From CADCVT01 sp036389155 (GTDB lineage: Bacteria; Actinomycetota; Thermoleophilia; Solirubrobacterales; Solirubrobacteraceae), in contig DASVQN010000034.1 of assembly GCA_036389155.1 (NCBI GenBank), forward strand, positions 1-64,000: a stretch of DNA of 64,000 nucleotides, in the 5' to 3' direction. Position numbers and translations under genes: made by a program. Positions 8,975 to 17,489 of the stretch are shown here, in pieces. Numbering within the stretch: position 1 is the stretch's first letter; each line of letters starts with the position of its first letter. A model generated the notes under the pieces. The model ran no database searches and was not told the origin of the DNA. It worked only from the letters and a program-made list of their open reading frames with translations.

Positions 8975-11836
8975 TCACGACAGGTCTGCCAGCGCTTGCC
9001 GCAGCTGTGACCGCGCCTTGATCTCGAGCTTTCGGTAGGCCTGCCCCAGATGGCCTTCGACGGTCTTCTCGCTCAGGAACAGCGCCTGCGCGATCTCCTT
9101 GTTCGTCAGGCCGTCCGCCGCCATGGCCGCGACGCGACGCTCGCTCGCGGTGAGCGCGTCGGCACCGCGCGTCACCAGCCTGCGCGGGCGTCCGCCGCTC
9201 GCCAGCAGCTCTTCGTGCGCGCGGGCGGCCAACGCGTCGGCGCCGCACCGGATCGCCAGGTCGAGGGAGCGCCGCAGCGGGTCGCGTGAGTCGGAGCGAT
9301 CACCGCGCTCGCGCAGCCGGCGCCCGAGGTCTGCGAGCGAGCGCGCCAGCTCGAGCGACGCCTCGGAACGCTCCAGCGCCTGCACGGACTCGCGGAGGAG
9401 GCGCAGGCTCTCAACTGGTTCGGGGCTCGCCAGTGCCGCCGCTCGGAGCGCCATCCCGAGCTCCCGCGTCACGGCGAACGCCCGCGCGAGGACGACGTCC
9501 TCTCCGGCGAGCGCCGAAGCCTCCTCGTGCTCGCCCTCCGCGACGAGGGCCAGCGCGAGGCTCGTCCGCCATGGCAGCACGCCGGGGTTGCGGATCCCCC
9601 AGCTCTCCACGCTGCGACCGCATTCGCGCAGGTGGTCGATCGCCTCGCGGCCCCGGCCCTCGGCGAGGCGAAGGCGCGCGACGCTGTCAAGCAGGTAGTT
9701 CGACTGGAACATGCTCGTGCTGTTCGCGGCCGGCTCGAGCTCGATCGCTTGCGCTGCCTCGGCGAGATCGCCGCGCTCCACGTGTACGTCGACGAGAGGC
9801 GCGAGCAGGAACGGCAGCTGGGCGCCGACGCGCTCTGGGAGGTGATCGAGCGAGAACCGCGCGTCGGCCTCTGCCCCGTTGACGTCCCCGAGGCGCAACA
9901 GCAGGTATGCACGGAGACTCGAGACGAAGCGCAGCGCGCTCTGCGAGCCGGCTAGGCGTGCATCCGACACCAGCCGGTCCCATACGCGGCGCGCGTCGCC
10001 GAGGCGGCCCGCTGTCATCAACGCGTTCGCCGCGTATCCGAACGTGAGGATGTTCTCGAGTACGGTCCCGCTCTCGCTTCTCAGAGCCCGGTCGGCGAGC
10101 GGCGCTTCGGCGTGCTCCTCGAACCGCGCCGTCGCGAACACCGCAGTCGTCGCGAGCAGCACAGGATCGGTGATGCGCCTCGGGTCGCGTGAGAGCTCGA
10201 GCAGGCGATCCTCGACGCCAGGCAGCAGCGCCTCGTCGAGGAAGGCGCACCCGAGCATGAGCGCCTCCAGTCGTGTCGCGGTCGCGCCGCCGCCCGCGGG
10301 CAGGCCGCCAAGGGCCTCGCGCGCCACCTCCGCCGCCGCGCTGAAGTTCCCCCACCCGAAGTGAGCGCGCGCCACCTCGACAGCCAGACGCGCCCGCGCC
10401 TCCGCGCTTTCCGTCGCCCGGAGCGCTAGGCGCAGGTCGGCGAAGCCGCTCGCGTCTGACGCCGCGGTCTTGGCCAGGCCCAGTCGGAACAGGATCTGCG
10501 TGCGCATACGCGCATCGGGCGGCTCCATCAACGCGCGGCGCAGGTAGGTCGCGGCGACATCCGGCGCCCCGCGTGACTGTGCCCAGTCGGCGGCACGGAC
10601 GAGGACCTCGACCGGCCACGCGTCGCCCTGCGGCGAGGTGGCCAGCAGGTGGACGGCGACCTCGTCGTCGTCGGCGCCCCTCGCGGCCAGCAGGCGAGCG
10701 ACGCTCGCGTGGGCATCCGTCCGCTCCAGAGCAGGAATCTCCCCGTAGATCGCACGGCCGACGATCGGGTGCGCGAACCCGAGCTGCTCGCCCGAGAAGA
10801 TGCCGGCGCGCGTCAGCGCGTCCGTCGCCTCGAGCGCCTGGACCCACGCGAGCCCCGCGAGCTGGGCGGCCACGGGCAGGTCCGCGCGCTCGCCCAGCAG
10901 CGCGACCGCACGCGCGAGGGCCGAGGCGTCGGGCCCGAGCCGCTGCAGCCGGCGTAGGAGCGACGTGGCGAGCGTGTCCGGAGCCGCCTCGAGCACCGTG
11001 TCGACGCAGCTCTCGACGGGCGCAACCTTCTGCGCCTGGAGCGCGAACAGCAGCTCACGCAGGAGGAGCGGATTGCCGCCGGTCACGTGCACGCAGGCGC
11101 TGACGAAGGCGGGTGCCGGCTCCGCGTCGAAGAAGGCGGCGACGAGCCGCTTGACGCCATCCGCGCCGAGAGGCACCGGCCGCAGCCGTCGCGTGCCGGG
11201 AGTCTCCGCGATCTCGTCGAGAGGCTGGGTGTCCGTGCCCGGCTCGAAGGACCGGCGGACGACGACCGCGAGAACGGCGAGATCACCGATGCGGTTGACC
11301 AGATAGGCAAGGAACCGCAGCGTGGGCGCGTCGGCCCAATGGGCGTCGTCCACGACGACCACGAGGGGCCGCTGCGAGGCATAGTTGGCGGTCAGCCAGT
11401 AGAGGCCGTGCAGCACCGCGAACGTCGCCTCCTCGTCGGCCGACGGAGGCTGCTCGACCGCCGTCCGCGTCAGCAGCGGAGCCGCAAGAGCCGCGGCCCC
11501 CGAGAAGAGCTCGTCACGCTGCTGCGGACCGGTGCTCGCCACGAGCGGCTCGAACAGCTGCCTCACGCCGCCGAACGCGAAGTCGCGCTCGAGCTCGGTC
11601 CCTCGCGCCAGGGCGACCTTCACCCCGCGCGTCTGCGCGCGCGCGACGAGCTCGCGTACGAGCCGGGTCTTCCCGATGCCCGCAGGGCCCTCGATGAGCG
11701 CGCACCCGCCCTCCCCGCGCTCCACCGCGTCGAGCATCGCGTCGAGCGCGGCGACCTCCGCGGCCCTCTCGAGCAGCGGATCGTGCGGCGGCGCGGCGTC
11801 GGCCCTGCCTGCTATCGGATCTTGATCTGCTTCCAT
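8975..11836 (-). CDS. Large ATP-binding LuxR-family regulator (MalT/LAL-like)
   Basis: This 953-residue protein has an N-terminal AAA/STAND ATPase with a Walker A motif GPAGIGKT (residues 50-57) and Walker B VVVVDDAHWAD (about 159-169). A long alpha-helical, TPR-like middle follows, then a C-terminal LuxR helix-turn-helix (about 890-953: LTASERRVAAMAADGLTNKE, then SEKTVEGHLGQAYRKL). Proteins of this architecture are large ATP-dependent activators that hold DNA-binding in check until a ligand is sensed. I chose the ATG at 11836 (MEADQDP) because the in-frame sequence further upstream runs into the neighbouring hydrolase and loses coding character. The two genes next to it on this strand are hydrolases upstream (184 bases) and the sigma factor downstream. 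Target genes are unknown. Confidence 0.9.
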   Translation of the reverse strand: MEADQDPIAGRADAAPPHDPLLERAAEVAALDAMLDAVERGEGGCALIEGPAGIGKTRLVRELVARAQTRGVKVALARGTELERDFAFGGVRQLFEPLVASTGPQQRDELFSGAAALAAPLLTRTAVEQPPSADEEATFAVLHGLYWLTANYASQRPLVVVVDDAHWADAPTLRFLAYLVNRIGDLAVLAVVVRRSFEPGTDTQPLDEIAETPGTRRLRPVPLGADGVKRLVAAFFDAEPAPAFVSACVHVTGGNPLLLRELLFALQAQKVAPVESCVDTVLEAAPDTLATSLLRRLQRLGPDASALARAVALLGERADLPVAAQLAGLAWVQALEATDALTRAGIFSGEQLGFAHPIVGRAIYGEIPALERTDAHASVARLLAARGADDDEVAVHLLATSPQGDAWPVEVLVRAADWAQSRGAPDVAATYLRRALMEPPDARMRTQILFRLGLAKTAASDASGFADLRLALRATESAEARARLAVEVARAHFGWGNFSAAAEVAREALGGLPAGGGATATRLEALMLGCAFLDEALLPGVEDRLLELSRDPRRITDPVLLATTAVFATARFEEHAEAPLADRALRSESGTVLENILTFGYAANALMTAGRLGDARRVWDRLVSDARLAGSQSALRFVSSLRAYLLLRLGDVNGAEADARFSLDHLPERVGAQLPFLLAPLVDVHVERGDLAEAAQAIELEPAANSTSMFQSNYLLDSVARLRLAEGRGREAIDHLRECGRSVESWGIRNPGVLPWRTSLALALVAEGEHEEASALAGEDVVLARAFAVTRELGMALRAAALASPEPVESLRLLRESVQALERSEASLELARSLADLGRRLRERGDRSDSRDPLRRSLDLAIRCGADALAARAHEELLASGGRPRRLVTRGADALTASERRVAAMAADGLTNKEIAQALFLSEKTVEGHLGQAYRKLEIKARSQLRQALADLS

Positions 11837-11971
11837 CGTGTAGCTGACGGGGTTCACCGGCCGCGGCGGAACCACAAGCGGCCTGCCCCCTGGACGTCGT
11901 CCCGCCTTGGCGTGCCCCCCTCCGCAGCGGTCGTCTCGGTGTTGGCGGGCAACGCAAGCCTCCGGAAATCT

Positions 11972-11984
11972 GGGTGCTGCACCC
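11972..11984. repeat. Short inverted repeat upstream of the LuxR-family gene
   Basis: GGGTGC and GCACCC flank one T in the 184-base gap between the alpha/beta hydrolase stop and the LuxR-family start. The position, about 136 bases upstream of the start codon, would fit an operator. I see no clear -35/-10 pair next to it. Confidence 0.25.
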
Positions 11985-12020
11985 CGGCTCGGTGTGTGAC
12001 GCTGCTCCCGCGGCCGACGG

Positions 12021-13001
12021 TCAGTTCCGCGCCCGATCACGCCGTCGGCGGCGCAGGCGCTCGGGCGCCGGATCCGCCGCGACCGGCGAAGCGGTCGACA
12101 CGTGCAGATGGCGCGCCAGGAAGTCGACCTGGTCGTCGACGGCGCGGCGGAAGGCCTTTCCGCCGTAGACGTCGAAGTGGCCGATCGGGTACTCGTGGAA
12201 CTCGGCGACCGGCGGTCGCTCGGCCGCCCTGCGCGCGACCTCGGGCGGCACGATCCGGTCGCGCTGGGCGACCTGGATGAGCACCGGACAGCGGACGCGC
12301 TCCAGGCGGCGGAGCGGTCGGTAGAACGGGAGCGACAACGCGACCCCGGCGGCCACCTCGTTGCGCCAGCCCGGCGGGAAGATCGCCTCGCACCCCGGCA
12401 GCGCGTCGCTCGTCGTGAGCGCCGCACGCGACCCGGGCGCGCCCGCGATCGCGATCGTGTGGCGCGACCGCCCGGCCGCGGCGCGGACGAGGTCGACGAT
12501 CCCGGCCGCCGTGAGGCGGGCCATGTGCCGAAACCCCGCCTCTCGACGGACCTGACCCAGCGCGACGGCGCCGTCGAGCATCGGCGCCTGGGCGACGACG
12601 GCCGCGACGTGCTCGTCCTCGGACGCGATCCGGATGACGTGCCCGCCGCTGAACGAGGTGCCCCACAGCGCGATCCGGTGCTCGTCGACGCCGCTGAGGC
12701 CGCGTGCGCAGCGCACCGCCGCCCGCCAGTCGCCCAGCTGCCGTCGGATCGAGAGGAGCTGGCGCGGCTCGCCGTCACTCTCGCCGAAGTGGCGGTAGTC
12801 GAACAGCAGGACGTCGAGGCCCGCGTCGGCGAAGTGCTCGGCATACGGCTCGAGTCCCGCGTCTCGCGTCCCGCCGAAGCCGTGGGCCATGACGACGCAC
12901 GGCCTGCGTCTCGCGGTCGCCGCCGCGTAGTGCAGTGCGCGGCATGTCGATGCGCCGCTGCGGAACTCGACGACGGACGGCGTGATCGTCCGGCTGCTCA
13001 T
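12021..13001 (-). CDS. Alpha/beta hydrolase (cytoplasmic, peptidase/esterase-like)
   Basis: This 326-residue alpha/beta hydrolase has no signal peptide. The oxyanion-side motif MAHGFGGTRD is followed by FDYRHFGESDGEPRQ, then the nucleophile elbow GTSFSGG (Ser in GxSxG). A late IGHFDVYGG segment supplies the likely catalytic His. It resembles the X-Pro dipeptidyl-peptidase/DLH-like class, but the substrate is not evident. The ATG at 13001 is favoured over the upstream ATG at 13028 because it forms a 4-base ATGA overlap with the stop of the preceding hydrolase gene, indicating translational coupling. The pair probably shares the promoter and palindromic operator near 14575-14602, under the divergent TetR regulator. 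Confidence 0.88.
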   Translation of the reverse strand: MSSRTITPSVVEFRSGASTCRALHYAAATARRRPCVVMAHGFGGTRDAGLEPYAEHFADAGLDVLLFDYRHFGESDGEPRQLLSIRRQLGDWRAAVRCARGLSGVDEHRIALWGTSFSGGHVIRIASEDEHVAAVVAQAPMLDGAVALGQVRREAGFRHMARLTAAGIVDLVRAAAGRSRHTIAIAGAPGSRAALTTSDALPGCEAIFPPGWRNEVAAGVALSLPFYRPLRRLERVRCPVLIQVAQRDRIVPPEVARRAAERPPVAEFHEYPIGHFDVYGGKAFRRAVDDQVDFLARHLHVSTASPVAADPAPERLRRRRRDRARN

Positions 13002-14554
13002 CGTGCCCGCCGCCTGATGCGCTCGCACCGTCGGACCACGTCGCGGCGGTCGGCCCGCACGACGTCACGGCCGCGCCCGCAGTCGACGACGTCGCGGTGG
13101 CGGTCGCGAGCGTCGATCACGTCGTGGCCGGGTCCGCCGAGGAGCCGGTCACGTCCGCGGCCGCCGGCGAGGCGGTCAGGCCCGCGACCACCGGCGAGGC
13201 AGTCGCGCCCCGCGAAGCCGAGCAGCCGGTCGCGGCCGCCGTGCCCGATCAGCGTGTCGGCGCCGCGCGTGCCGCGCAGCCTGTCCGAACCGGAGGTGCC
13301 GACCTCGATGTTCCCGCCGGCGCGACAGCCGTGCAGCGAGCGCGGCGGGGCCGGTGGGCGCGGCGGGGCGGGCGGGGCGGGCGGGGCGGGCGGACCGGGT
13401 CGCGGCGCCGGCGTGCCGGGGGGCCCGCCGGGGCCGGGCGGCGCCGCGGCGAAGCCGCGCGCCCCCAGCCACGACGCGACCAGCTCGCGGAAGCCGGGTG
13501 CGGTCCGCTCGAGGGTCACCGCGTGCGCGGTGTCGTCCAGGATCGCAAGCGAGACGTCGCGACTGCCGCTGAAGTGGTCGCGCTGCTGGCGGACCCCGTC
13601 GGCGCTGAAGACCGCGTCGTCGCGCCCCGACGCGACGAGCACCGGGACCGCGATCTCCGCAAGTCCGGTCTGGTCGGCCGCGATCGCCGGTGGGATCGAG
13701 CTCATGTCGCCGCACGGGTTGGGGTTCCGCAGGGCGGTGGCGGCCGCGCGCACGTCCTCGGCCGCACTGTGGAAGAACTCCGCGCGGAAGTCGTCGGGGG
13801 TCTGACCGAAATATGCATAGCCGGGCTGCTCCGCCTCGCCGCCGGTCGCGCAGACCACGCCCGCGCGGGCGAACGACTGCTCGGTCGCCTGGGTGAAGCC
13901 CTGGTCGGCCCACGACAGGACGAGCAGGGCGTCCACGTCCTTGTACGAGTAGGCCTCCACCTGCGCGATGACCCCGCCGTTGGAGTGGCCGGCGAGAGCG
14001 ACCCTGCCGAACGCCACCGGTGTGCCGTCCTCGACGCCGTACGCGCCGCGCCGCAGGAGGCCGACGACCTGGTGGACCACGTCGGCCTGGACCCCCACGC
14101 AGCTCGCGTTCCCGCCCGGGCGCCCGCTCGCGCCGTAGCCGAGCTTGTCGATCGTGAGCGAAGCGAGCCCCGCGCGCGCCATCTCGTGCGCGTAGTCGTA
14201 GCCGGCGACGGCCTCGAACCGCCAGAACCACTCGCGGACGTCGAGCCCGTGCACGTAGAGCGTGACGGCGTGAGCGCCGGATCCTGAGAGCGCGCTGCGG
14301 GGTGCCGTCAGGTGACCGTGCAGGACGTAATCGCCGCCGGCGGTGCCGCACGCGACGCGGGAGGTGTTCGTCGCGTGCACCGGGAACGTGACCGCGAGGT
14401 CGGCCGTCCCGTCCGGCGCGGGGGAGGCGGCCGCCGCTTGCGGCGCGAGCGCGGCGAGCAGGCCGACGACCAGCAGGACGAGCCCCGACCTCGCCGACCG
14501 CGCGCCGCCGGCCACGCCGGCCCGCGCCGCCGACCTCGTTGCGATGCTTTCCAC
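12998..14554 (-). CDS. Secreted alpha/beta hydrolase with C-terminal RTX-like repeats
   Basis: This 518-residue protein begins with a signal peptide (basic start, then SGLVLLVVGLLAALAPQAAA). An alpha/beta hydrolase domain follows at about residues 45-370, with the elbow GHSNGG and a late DTAHAVTL segment that carries the probable catalytic His. After a Pro-rich linker of PPA repeats (about 375-405) come RTX-like calcium-binding nonapeptides (SDRLRGTRGADTLIGHGGRD and similar), many with Arg instead of the usual acidic or Gly residues. The tail RRCERIRRRAR is very basic. The GTG start at 14554 has a good ribosome site (GGGAG, 6 bases away). The fusion suggests an exported esterase or lipase-like enzyme that is held at the surface or folds on contact with calcium. 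Divergent from the TetR gene. Confidence 0.87.
   Translation of the reverse strand: MESIATRSAARAGVAGGARSARSGLVLLVVGLLAALAPQAAAASPAPDGTADLAVTFPVHATNTSRVACGTAGGDYVLHGHLTAPRSALSGSGAHAVTLYVHGLDVREWFWRFEAVAGYDYAHEMARAGLASLTIDKLGYGASGRPGGNASCVGVQADVVHQVVGLLRRGAYGVEDGTPVAFGRVALAGHSNGGVIAQVEAYSYKDVDALLVLSWADQGFTQATEQSFARAGVVCATGGEAEQPGYAYFGQTPDDFRAEFFHSAAEDVRAAATALRNPNPCGDMSSIPPAIAADQTGLAEIAVPVLVASGRDDAVFSADGVRQQRDHFSGSRDVSLAILDDTAHAVTLERTAPGFRELVASWLGARGFAAAPPGPGGPPGTPAPRPGPPAPPAPPAPPRPPAPPRSLHGCRAGGNIEVGTSGSDRLRGTRGADTLIGHGGRDRLLGFAGRDCLAGGRGPDRLAGGRGRDRLLGGPGHDVIDARDRHRDVVDCGRGRDVVRADRRDVVRRCERIRRRAR
13365..13391. repeat. Three perfect 9-bp GGGGCGGGC repeats (Pro-Pro-Ala linker code)
   Basis: Three head-to-tail copies of GGGGCGGGC lie inside the hydrolase gene and encode, on the minus strand, its PPA-repeat linker. 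The plus strand has closely spaced G runs able to form a quadruplex, and the array could expand or contract in 9-bp steps without breaking the frame. Confidence 0.8.
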
Positions 14555-14574
14555 GATCTCTCCCTGCCCTTCCC

Positions 14575-14602
14575 GTAACTAAGTGGGTACCCATTCAGTT
14601 AC
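14575..14602. promoter_or_regulatory. 28-bp palindromic operator between TetR gene and hydrolase operon
   Basis: Outer arms GTAACT and AGTTAC flank the perfect centre TGGGTACCCA; 26 of 28 positions are symmetric. It sits in the 69-base gap between divergent starts. A TACGGT -10-like hexamer (14606-14611) lies just after it on the TetR side, so a bound dimer would cover the -35 area of the TetR promoter and the upstream part of the hydrolase promoter. This is the expected layout for a self-regulating TetR-family repressor. Confidence 0.8.
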
Positions 14603-14623
14603 GCTTACGGTACGAGCCCGACC

Positions 14624-15283
14624 ATGCCCCGTCAAGCCGCAACCTTCGAAGACGAACGCCCGCGCCGCCGACGGCTGAACGCCGCTGCGCGCCGGGACGC
14701 GCTCCTGCTCGCCGCGACCGACGTCTTCGCGGCACACGGCTACGAGGCGGCGTCGACCAAGCTGATCGCACGTGCGGGCGGGATCTCCGAAGCGCTGATC
14801 TACGGTCACTTCGACTCGAAGGAAGCGCTCTACGTCGCTGTCCTCGAGACCCAGACGCGCGAGCTCCTCGAGCACCTCGCCGCGGCCACCGCGGAGGACG
14901 GGCCCGACGACGGGACCCTGTTCCGCCTCGGCATCGAGGCCATCCTGACGTTCGCGGAGGCCCGCCCGGCGGCCTGGCGGCTGCTCTTCAGCGACGCGTC
15001 GAGCGGTTCGATCGTCGCCGACGCGCAGCGCCGGGCGCAGGCGGCGACGACCAACGCGATCGCCCGCCTGCTGGCCGAGCGGTGCGATTTCCGGCTGCCC
15101 GCCGACCTGGCGCCCGACGTCGCGACGCAGGCGATGTCGGTGCTGCTCACCGGCGCCCTCGGCGGTCTGGCGGGCTGGTGGCACACGCATCCGGACGTGG
15201 AGCGCGACCAACTCGTCGGTCTGACGATGGACGTCGTGTGGACGGGACTCGACCGGCTCCGGCGCCCACCGGGCGACGGGTGA
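14624..15283 (+). CDS. TetR/AcrR-family transcriptional regulator
   Basis: This 219-residue protein has a TetR helix-turn-helix at about residues 20-66 (RRDALLLAATDVFAAHGYEA, then SEALIYGHFDSKEALYVAVL) and an all-helical C-terminal ligand and dimer domain. Family members are usually ligand-released repressors. It is divergent from the two coupled alpha/beta hydrolase genes and a near-perfect 28-bp palindrome lies between them, so it most likely represses both itself and that pair. The effector is unknown; a hydrolase substrate or product is a reasonable guess. The ATG at 14624 follows a TACGGT hexamer by 12 bases, so the mRNA probably has almost no leader. Confidence 0.92.
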   Translation: MPRQAATFEDERPRRRRLNAAARRDALLLAATDVFAAHGYEAASTKLIARAGGISEALIYGHFDSKEALYVAVLETQTRELLEHLAAATAEDGPDDGTLFRLGIEAILTFAEARPAAWRLLFSDASSGSIVADAQRRAQAATTNAIARLLAERCDFRLPADLAPDVATQAMSVLLTGALGGLAGWWHTHPDVERDQLVGLTMDVVWTGLDRLRRPPGDG

Positions 15284-15326
15284 CGCGGCGGTGCCCGGCG
15301 GCGCCCGGTCGCCATCATCGGGCGCG

Positions 15327-16085
15327 ATGCGCCTCGTCTCGTGGAACGTCGCCGGCCGGCTGAAGCGCCAGCCCGAGCAGGCCGCCGCCGTGCTGTCGAT
15401 GAAGCCCGACGTCGTCTGCCTGCAGGAGGTCACGGTCAACTCGCTCCCGTTGTGGCGCCAGGTGCTGGGCGAGGCCGGCCTGATCCACGACGTGACGCCG
15501 CTCGACAAGGTGGTCCCGCCGAAGCCGCGGCGGCTCGCGGTCCTGACCGCGTCGCGCCAGCCGCTCGAGCGGCTCGACCTCGTCCCGCTCCCGTGGCCGG
15601 AGCGCGCCGCGAGCGCGATCCTCGACGGCATCGAGATCCTCAACGTCCACTCGCCGATCGCGCCGTCGCCCGGGCTCGCGAAGGTCCTGACCCACGAGGC
15701 GCTCTTCGCCTACGCGCGCACGCGCGACAAGATCGTGCTGTGCGGCGACCTCAACACGCCGCGGCGCACGCACGAGGACGGCGACGTCATGACCTTCGCC
15801 TACACGTCGGCGGGCAAGCTCCGGCCCGAGCGCGGCGAGCGATGGGACGCTGCCGAGCGCGCGCTCGTCCACACGCTGCGCGCCGAGCACGGCTGGGAGG
15901 ACGCGTTCCTCGACGACCCGCAGCGGACGTGGACGTTCAAGGACGACCGAGGCGGCTGGCGCCTCGACCATCTCCTCGTCAGGGGCGTCGAGGTCCGCGA
16001 GCGCGCCTACGCCCACGACTGGCGGCGGAGTGGCCTCAGCGACCACTCCGCCATCGTCGCGGAGGTCGAAACCGCGCCGCTCTAG
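15327..16085 (+). CDS. Endonuclease/exonuclease/phosphatase-family protein
   Basis: This 252-residue protein matches the EEP metal-dependent phosphoesterase fold over its whole length. Visible motifs are RLVSWNVAGRL at the start, DVVCLQEV (metal-binding Glu), CGDLNTPRR (active-site Asp and Asn), WRLDHLLVRG and SDHSAIVAEV (terminal Asp-His pair). These are the standard catalytic positions of exonuclease III-like and sphingomyelinase-like enzymes. No signal peptide, so it probably acts in the cytoplasm on nucleic acid or a phosphoester. The ATG at 15327 begins the conserved domain; an in-frame GTG at 15291 adds only 12 low-complexity residues. It follows the TetR gene by 43 bases and overlaps the convergent aldehyde dehydrogenase gene by 4 bases. 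Confidence 0.9.
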   Translation: MRLVSWNVAGRLKRQPEQAAAVLSMKPDVVCLQEVTVNSLPLWRQVLGEAGLIHDVTPLDKVVPPKPRRLAVLTASRQPLERLDLVPLPWPERAASAILDGIEILNVHSPIAPSPGLAKVLTHEALFAYARTRDKIVLCGDLNTPRRTHEDGDVMTFAYTSAGKLRPERGERWDAAERALVHTLRAEHGWEDAFLDDPQRTWTFKDDRGGWRLDHLLVRGVEVRERAYAHDWRRSGLSDHSAIVAEVETAPL

Positions 16086-17461
16086 CCGACGACGCGGATG
16101 AGCTTCTTGTTGACGAACTCGTCGAGGCCGTAGCGCCCGAGCTCGCGGCCGTAGCCCGAGTTCTTGACGCCGCCGAACGGCAGCTCGGCGCCCTCGGCGC
16201 CGACGCCGTTGACGAAGACCATGCCGGCGTCGATGCGGTCGGCGACGCGGAGCGCCTGGTCGGAGTCGTTCGTCATGACGTAGGAGCCGAGGCCGTACGG
16301 CGTGTCGTTGGCGAGGCGCACCGCCTCCTCCTCGTCCTTCACGCGGTAGACCTGCGCCACCGGGCCGAAGAACTCCTCGTAGCGGGCCGGGTTGTCCTCC
16401 GGGATGTCGGTGAGGATCGTGGTCTTGAAGAAGTTCCCGTCGTGGTCGCCGCCGGCGACGAGGTTCGCCCCGCTGTCCACCGCGCGCTTGACCTGCTCGG
16501 CGAGCCGCTCGGTCGCCTTCGACGAGGACAGCGGCCCGATCGATGTGCCCTCGGCGCTCGGGTCGCCCGGCTCCACCGCGGTCAGCGCCTGCTTGAACTT
16601 GTCGAGGAACTCGTCGTAGAGCTCGTCCACGACGATGAAGCGCTTCGCGGCGTTGCACGCCTGGCCGGTGTTCTCCAGCCGCCCGCCGACCGCAGCCTCG
16701 ACCGTCGCGTCGAGGTCGTCGCTGCCGAGGACGATGAACGGGTCCGAGCCGCCGAGCTCGAGGACGACCTTCTTGAGGTTGCGCCCGGCGATCTCCGCCA
16801 CGGCGGCGCCCGCGCGCTCGGAGCCGGTCAGTGACACGCCGCGCAGCCGCGGGTCGGCGATGAGCCACTCGATCTGCTCGTGCGTCGCGTAGACGTTGAC
16901 GTAGGCGTCCCGCGGGATGCCGGCCTCGTGGAAGATGCCCTCCATCGCGGCGGCCGACTCCGGGCACTGCTCGGCGTGCTTCAGCAGGATCGTGTTGCCG
17001 ATGATCAGGTTCGGGCCGGCGAACCGGGCCACCTGGTAGTACGGGTAGTTCCACGGCATGATGCCGAGCAGCAGGCCGTACGAGCTCTTGCGGACGAACG
17101 CCGAGCCCTCGCCGTCGAGGAGCTTGATCGGCTCGTCGGCGAGCAGCTCCTCGGCGTTGTCGGCGTAGAAGTCGTAGATCGCCTGGCAGAACTCGACCTC
17201 GCCGACCGCCTGCTCGATCGGCTTGCCCATCTCGCGGACGATGATCTCGCCGAGCTCCTGCTTGCGCTCGGCGTGCAGCTCGCCGACGCGGCGGATGATC
17301 GCGGCGCGGTCGGCGACGGTCGTCGACCGATTCCAGTCCTCGTGCGCGCGGTGGGCGCGGGCGACGGCGTCGCGAAGCTCGTCGTCGCTGATGGGGTCGA
17401 ATCGCTTCAGCGTCTCGCCGGTGGCCGGATTGACGACGGCGTACTCGATCGTGGGGCTCAT
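16082..17461 (-). CDS. NAD(P)-dependent aldehyde dehydrogenase (succinate-semialdehyde type)
   Basis: This 459-residue ALDH-superfamily enzyme oxidises an aldehyde to the acid. The signature LELGGSDPFIVLG carries the general-base Glu, and GQACNAAKRF carries the catalytic Cys (about residue 269). The N-terminal VNPATGETL and GIMPWNYPYYQ motifs and the overall length resemble succinate-semialdehyde dehydrogenases of the GabD/GabD2 group, but a broader short-chain aldehyde range is possible. The start at 17461 gives only 28 bases to the divergent thiolase gene; a TAGAGT hexamer lies 7 bases upstream. The shared promoter suggests co-expression with the thiolase and a role in carboxylic acid or hydroxyacid catabolism. 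Confidence 0.9.
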   Translation of the reverse strand: MSPTIEYAVVNPATGETLKRFDPISDDELRDAVARAHRAHEDWNRSTTVADRAAIIRRVGELHAERKQELGEIIVREMGKPIEQAVGEVEFCQAIYDFYADNAEELLADEPIKLLDGEGSAFVRKSSYGLLLGIMPWNYPYYQVARFAGPNLIIGNTILLKHAEQCPESAAAMEGIFHEAGIPRDAYVNVYATHEQIEWLIADPRLRGVSLTGSERAGAAVAEIAGRNLKKVVLELGGSDPFIVLGSDDLDATVEAAVGGRLENTGQACNAAKRFIVVDELYDEFLDKFKQALTAVEPGDPSAEGTSIGPLSSSKATERLAEQVKRAVDSGANLVAGGDHDGNFFKTTILTDIPEDNPARYEEFFGPVAQVYRVKDEEEAVRLANDTPYGLGSYVMTNDSDQALRVADRIDAGMVFVNGVGAEGAELPFGGVKNSGYGRELGRYGLDEFVNKKLIRVVG

Positions 17462-17468
17462 GGCCCGG

Positions 17469-17478
17469 ACTCTAGACT
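17469..17478. promoter_or_regulatory. Bidirectional -10 element with shared TA
   Basis: ACTCTAGACT reads TAGACT on the plus strand (17473-17478) and TAGAGT on the minus strand (17474-17469); the two hexamers share the TA step at 17473-17474. They are 11 and 7 bases from the thiolase and aldehyde dehydrogenase ATGs. Symmetric -10 elements of this kind are known to drive divergent transcription in bacteria. I see no strong -35 on either side. Confidence 0.6.
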
Positions 17479-17489
17479 CGACCGCTCTC

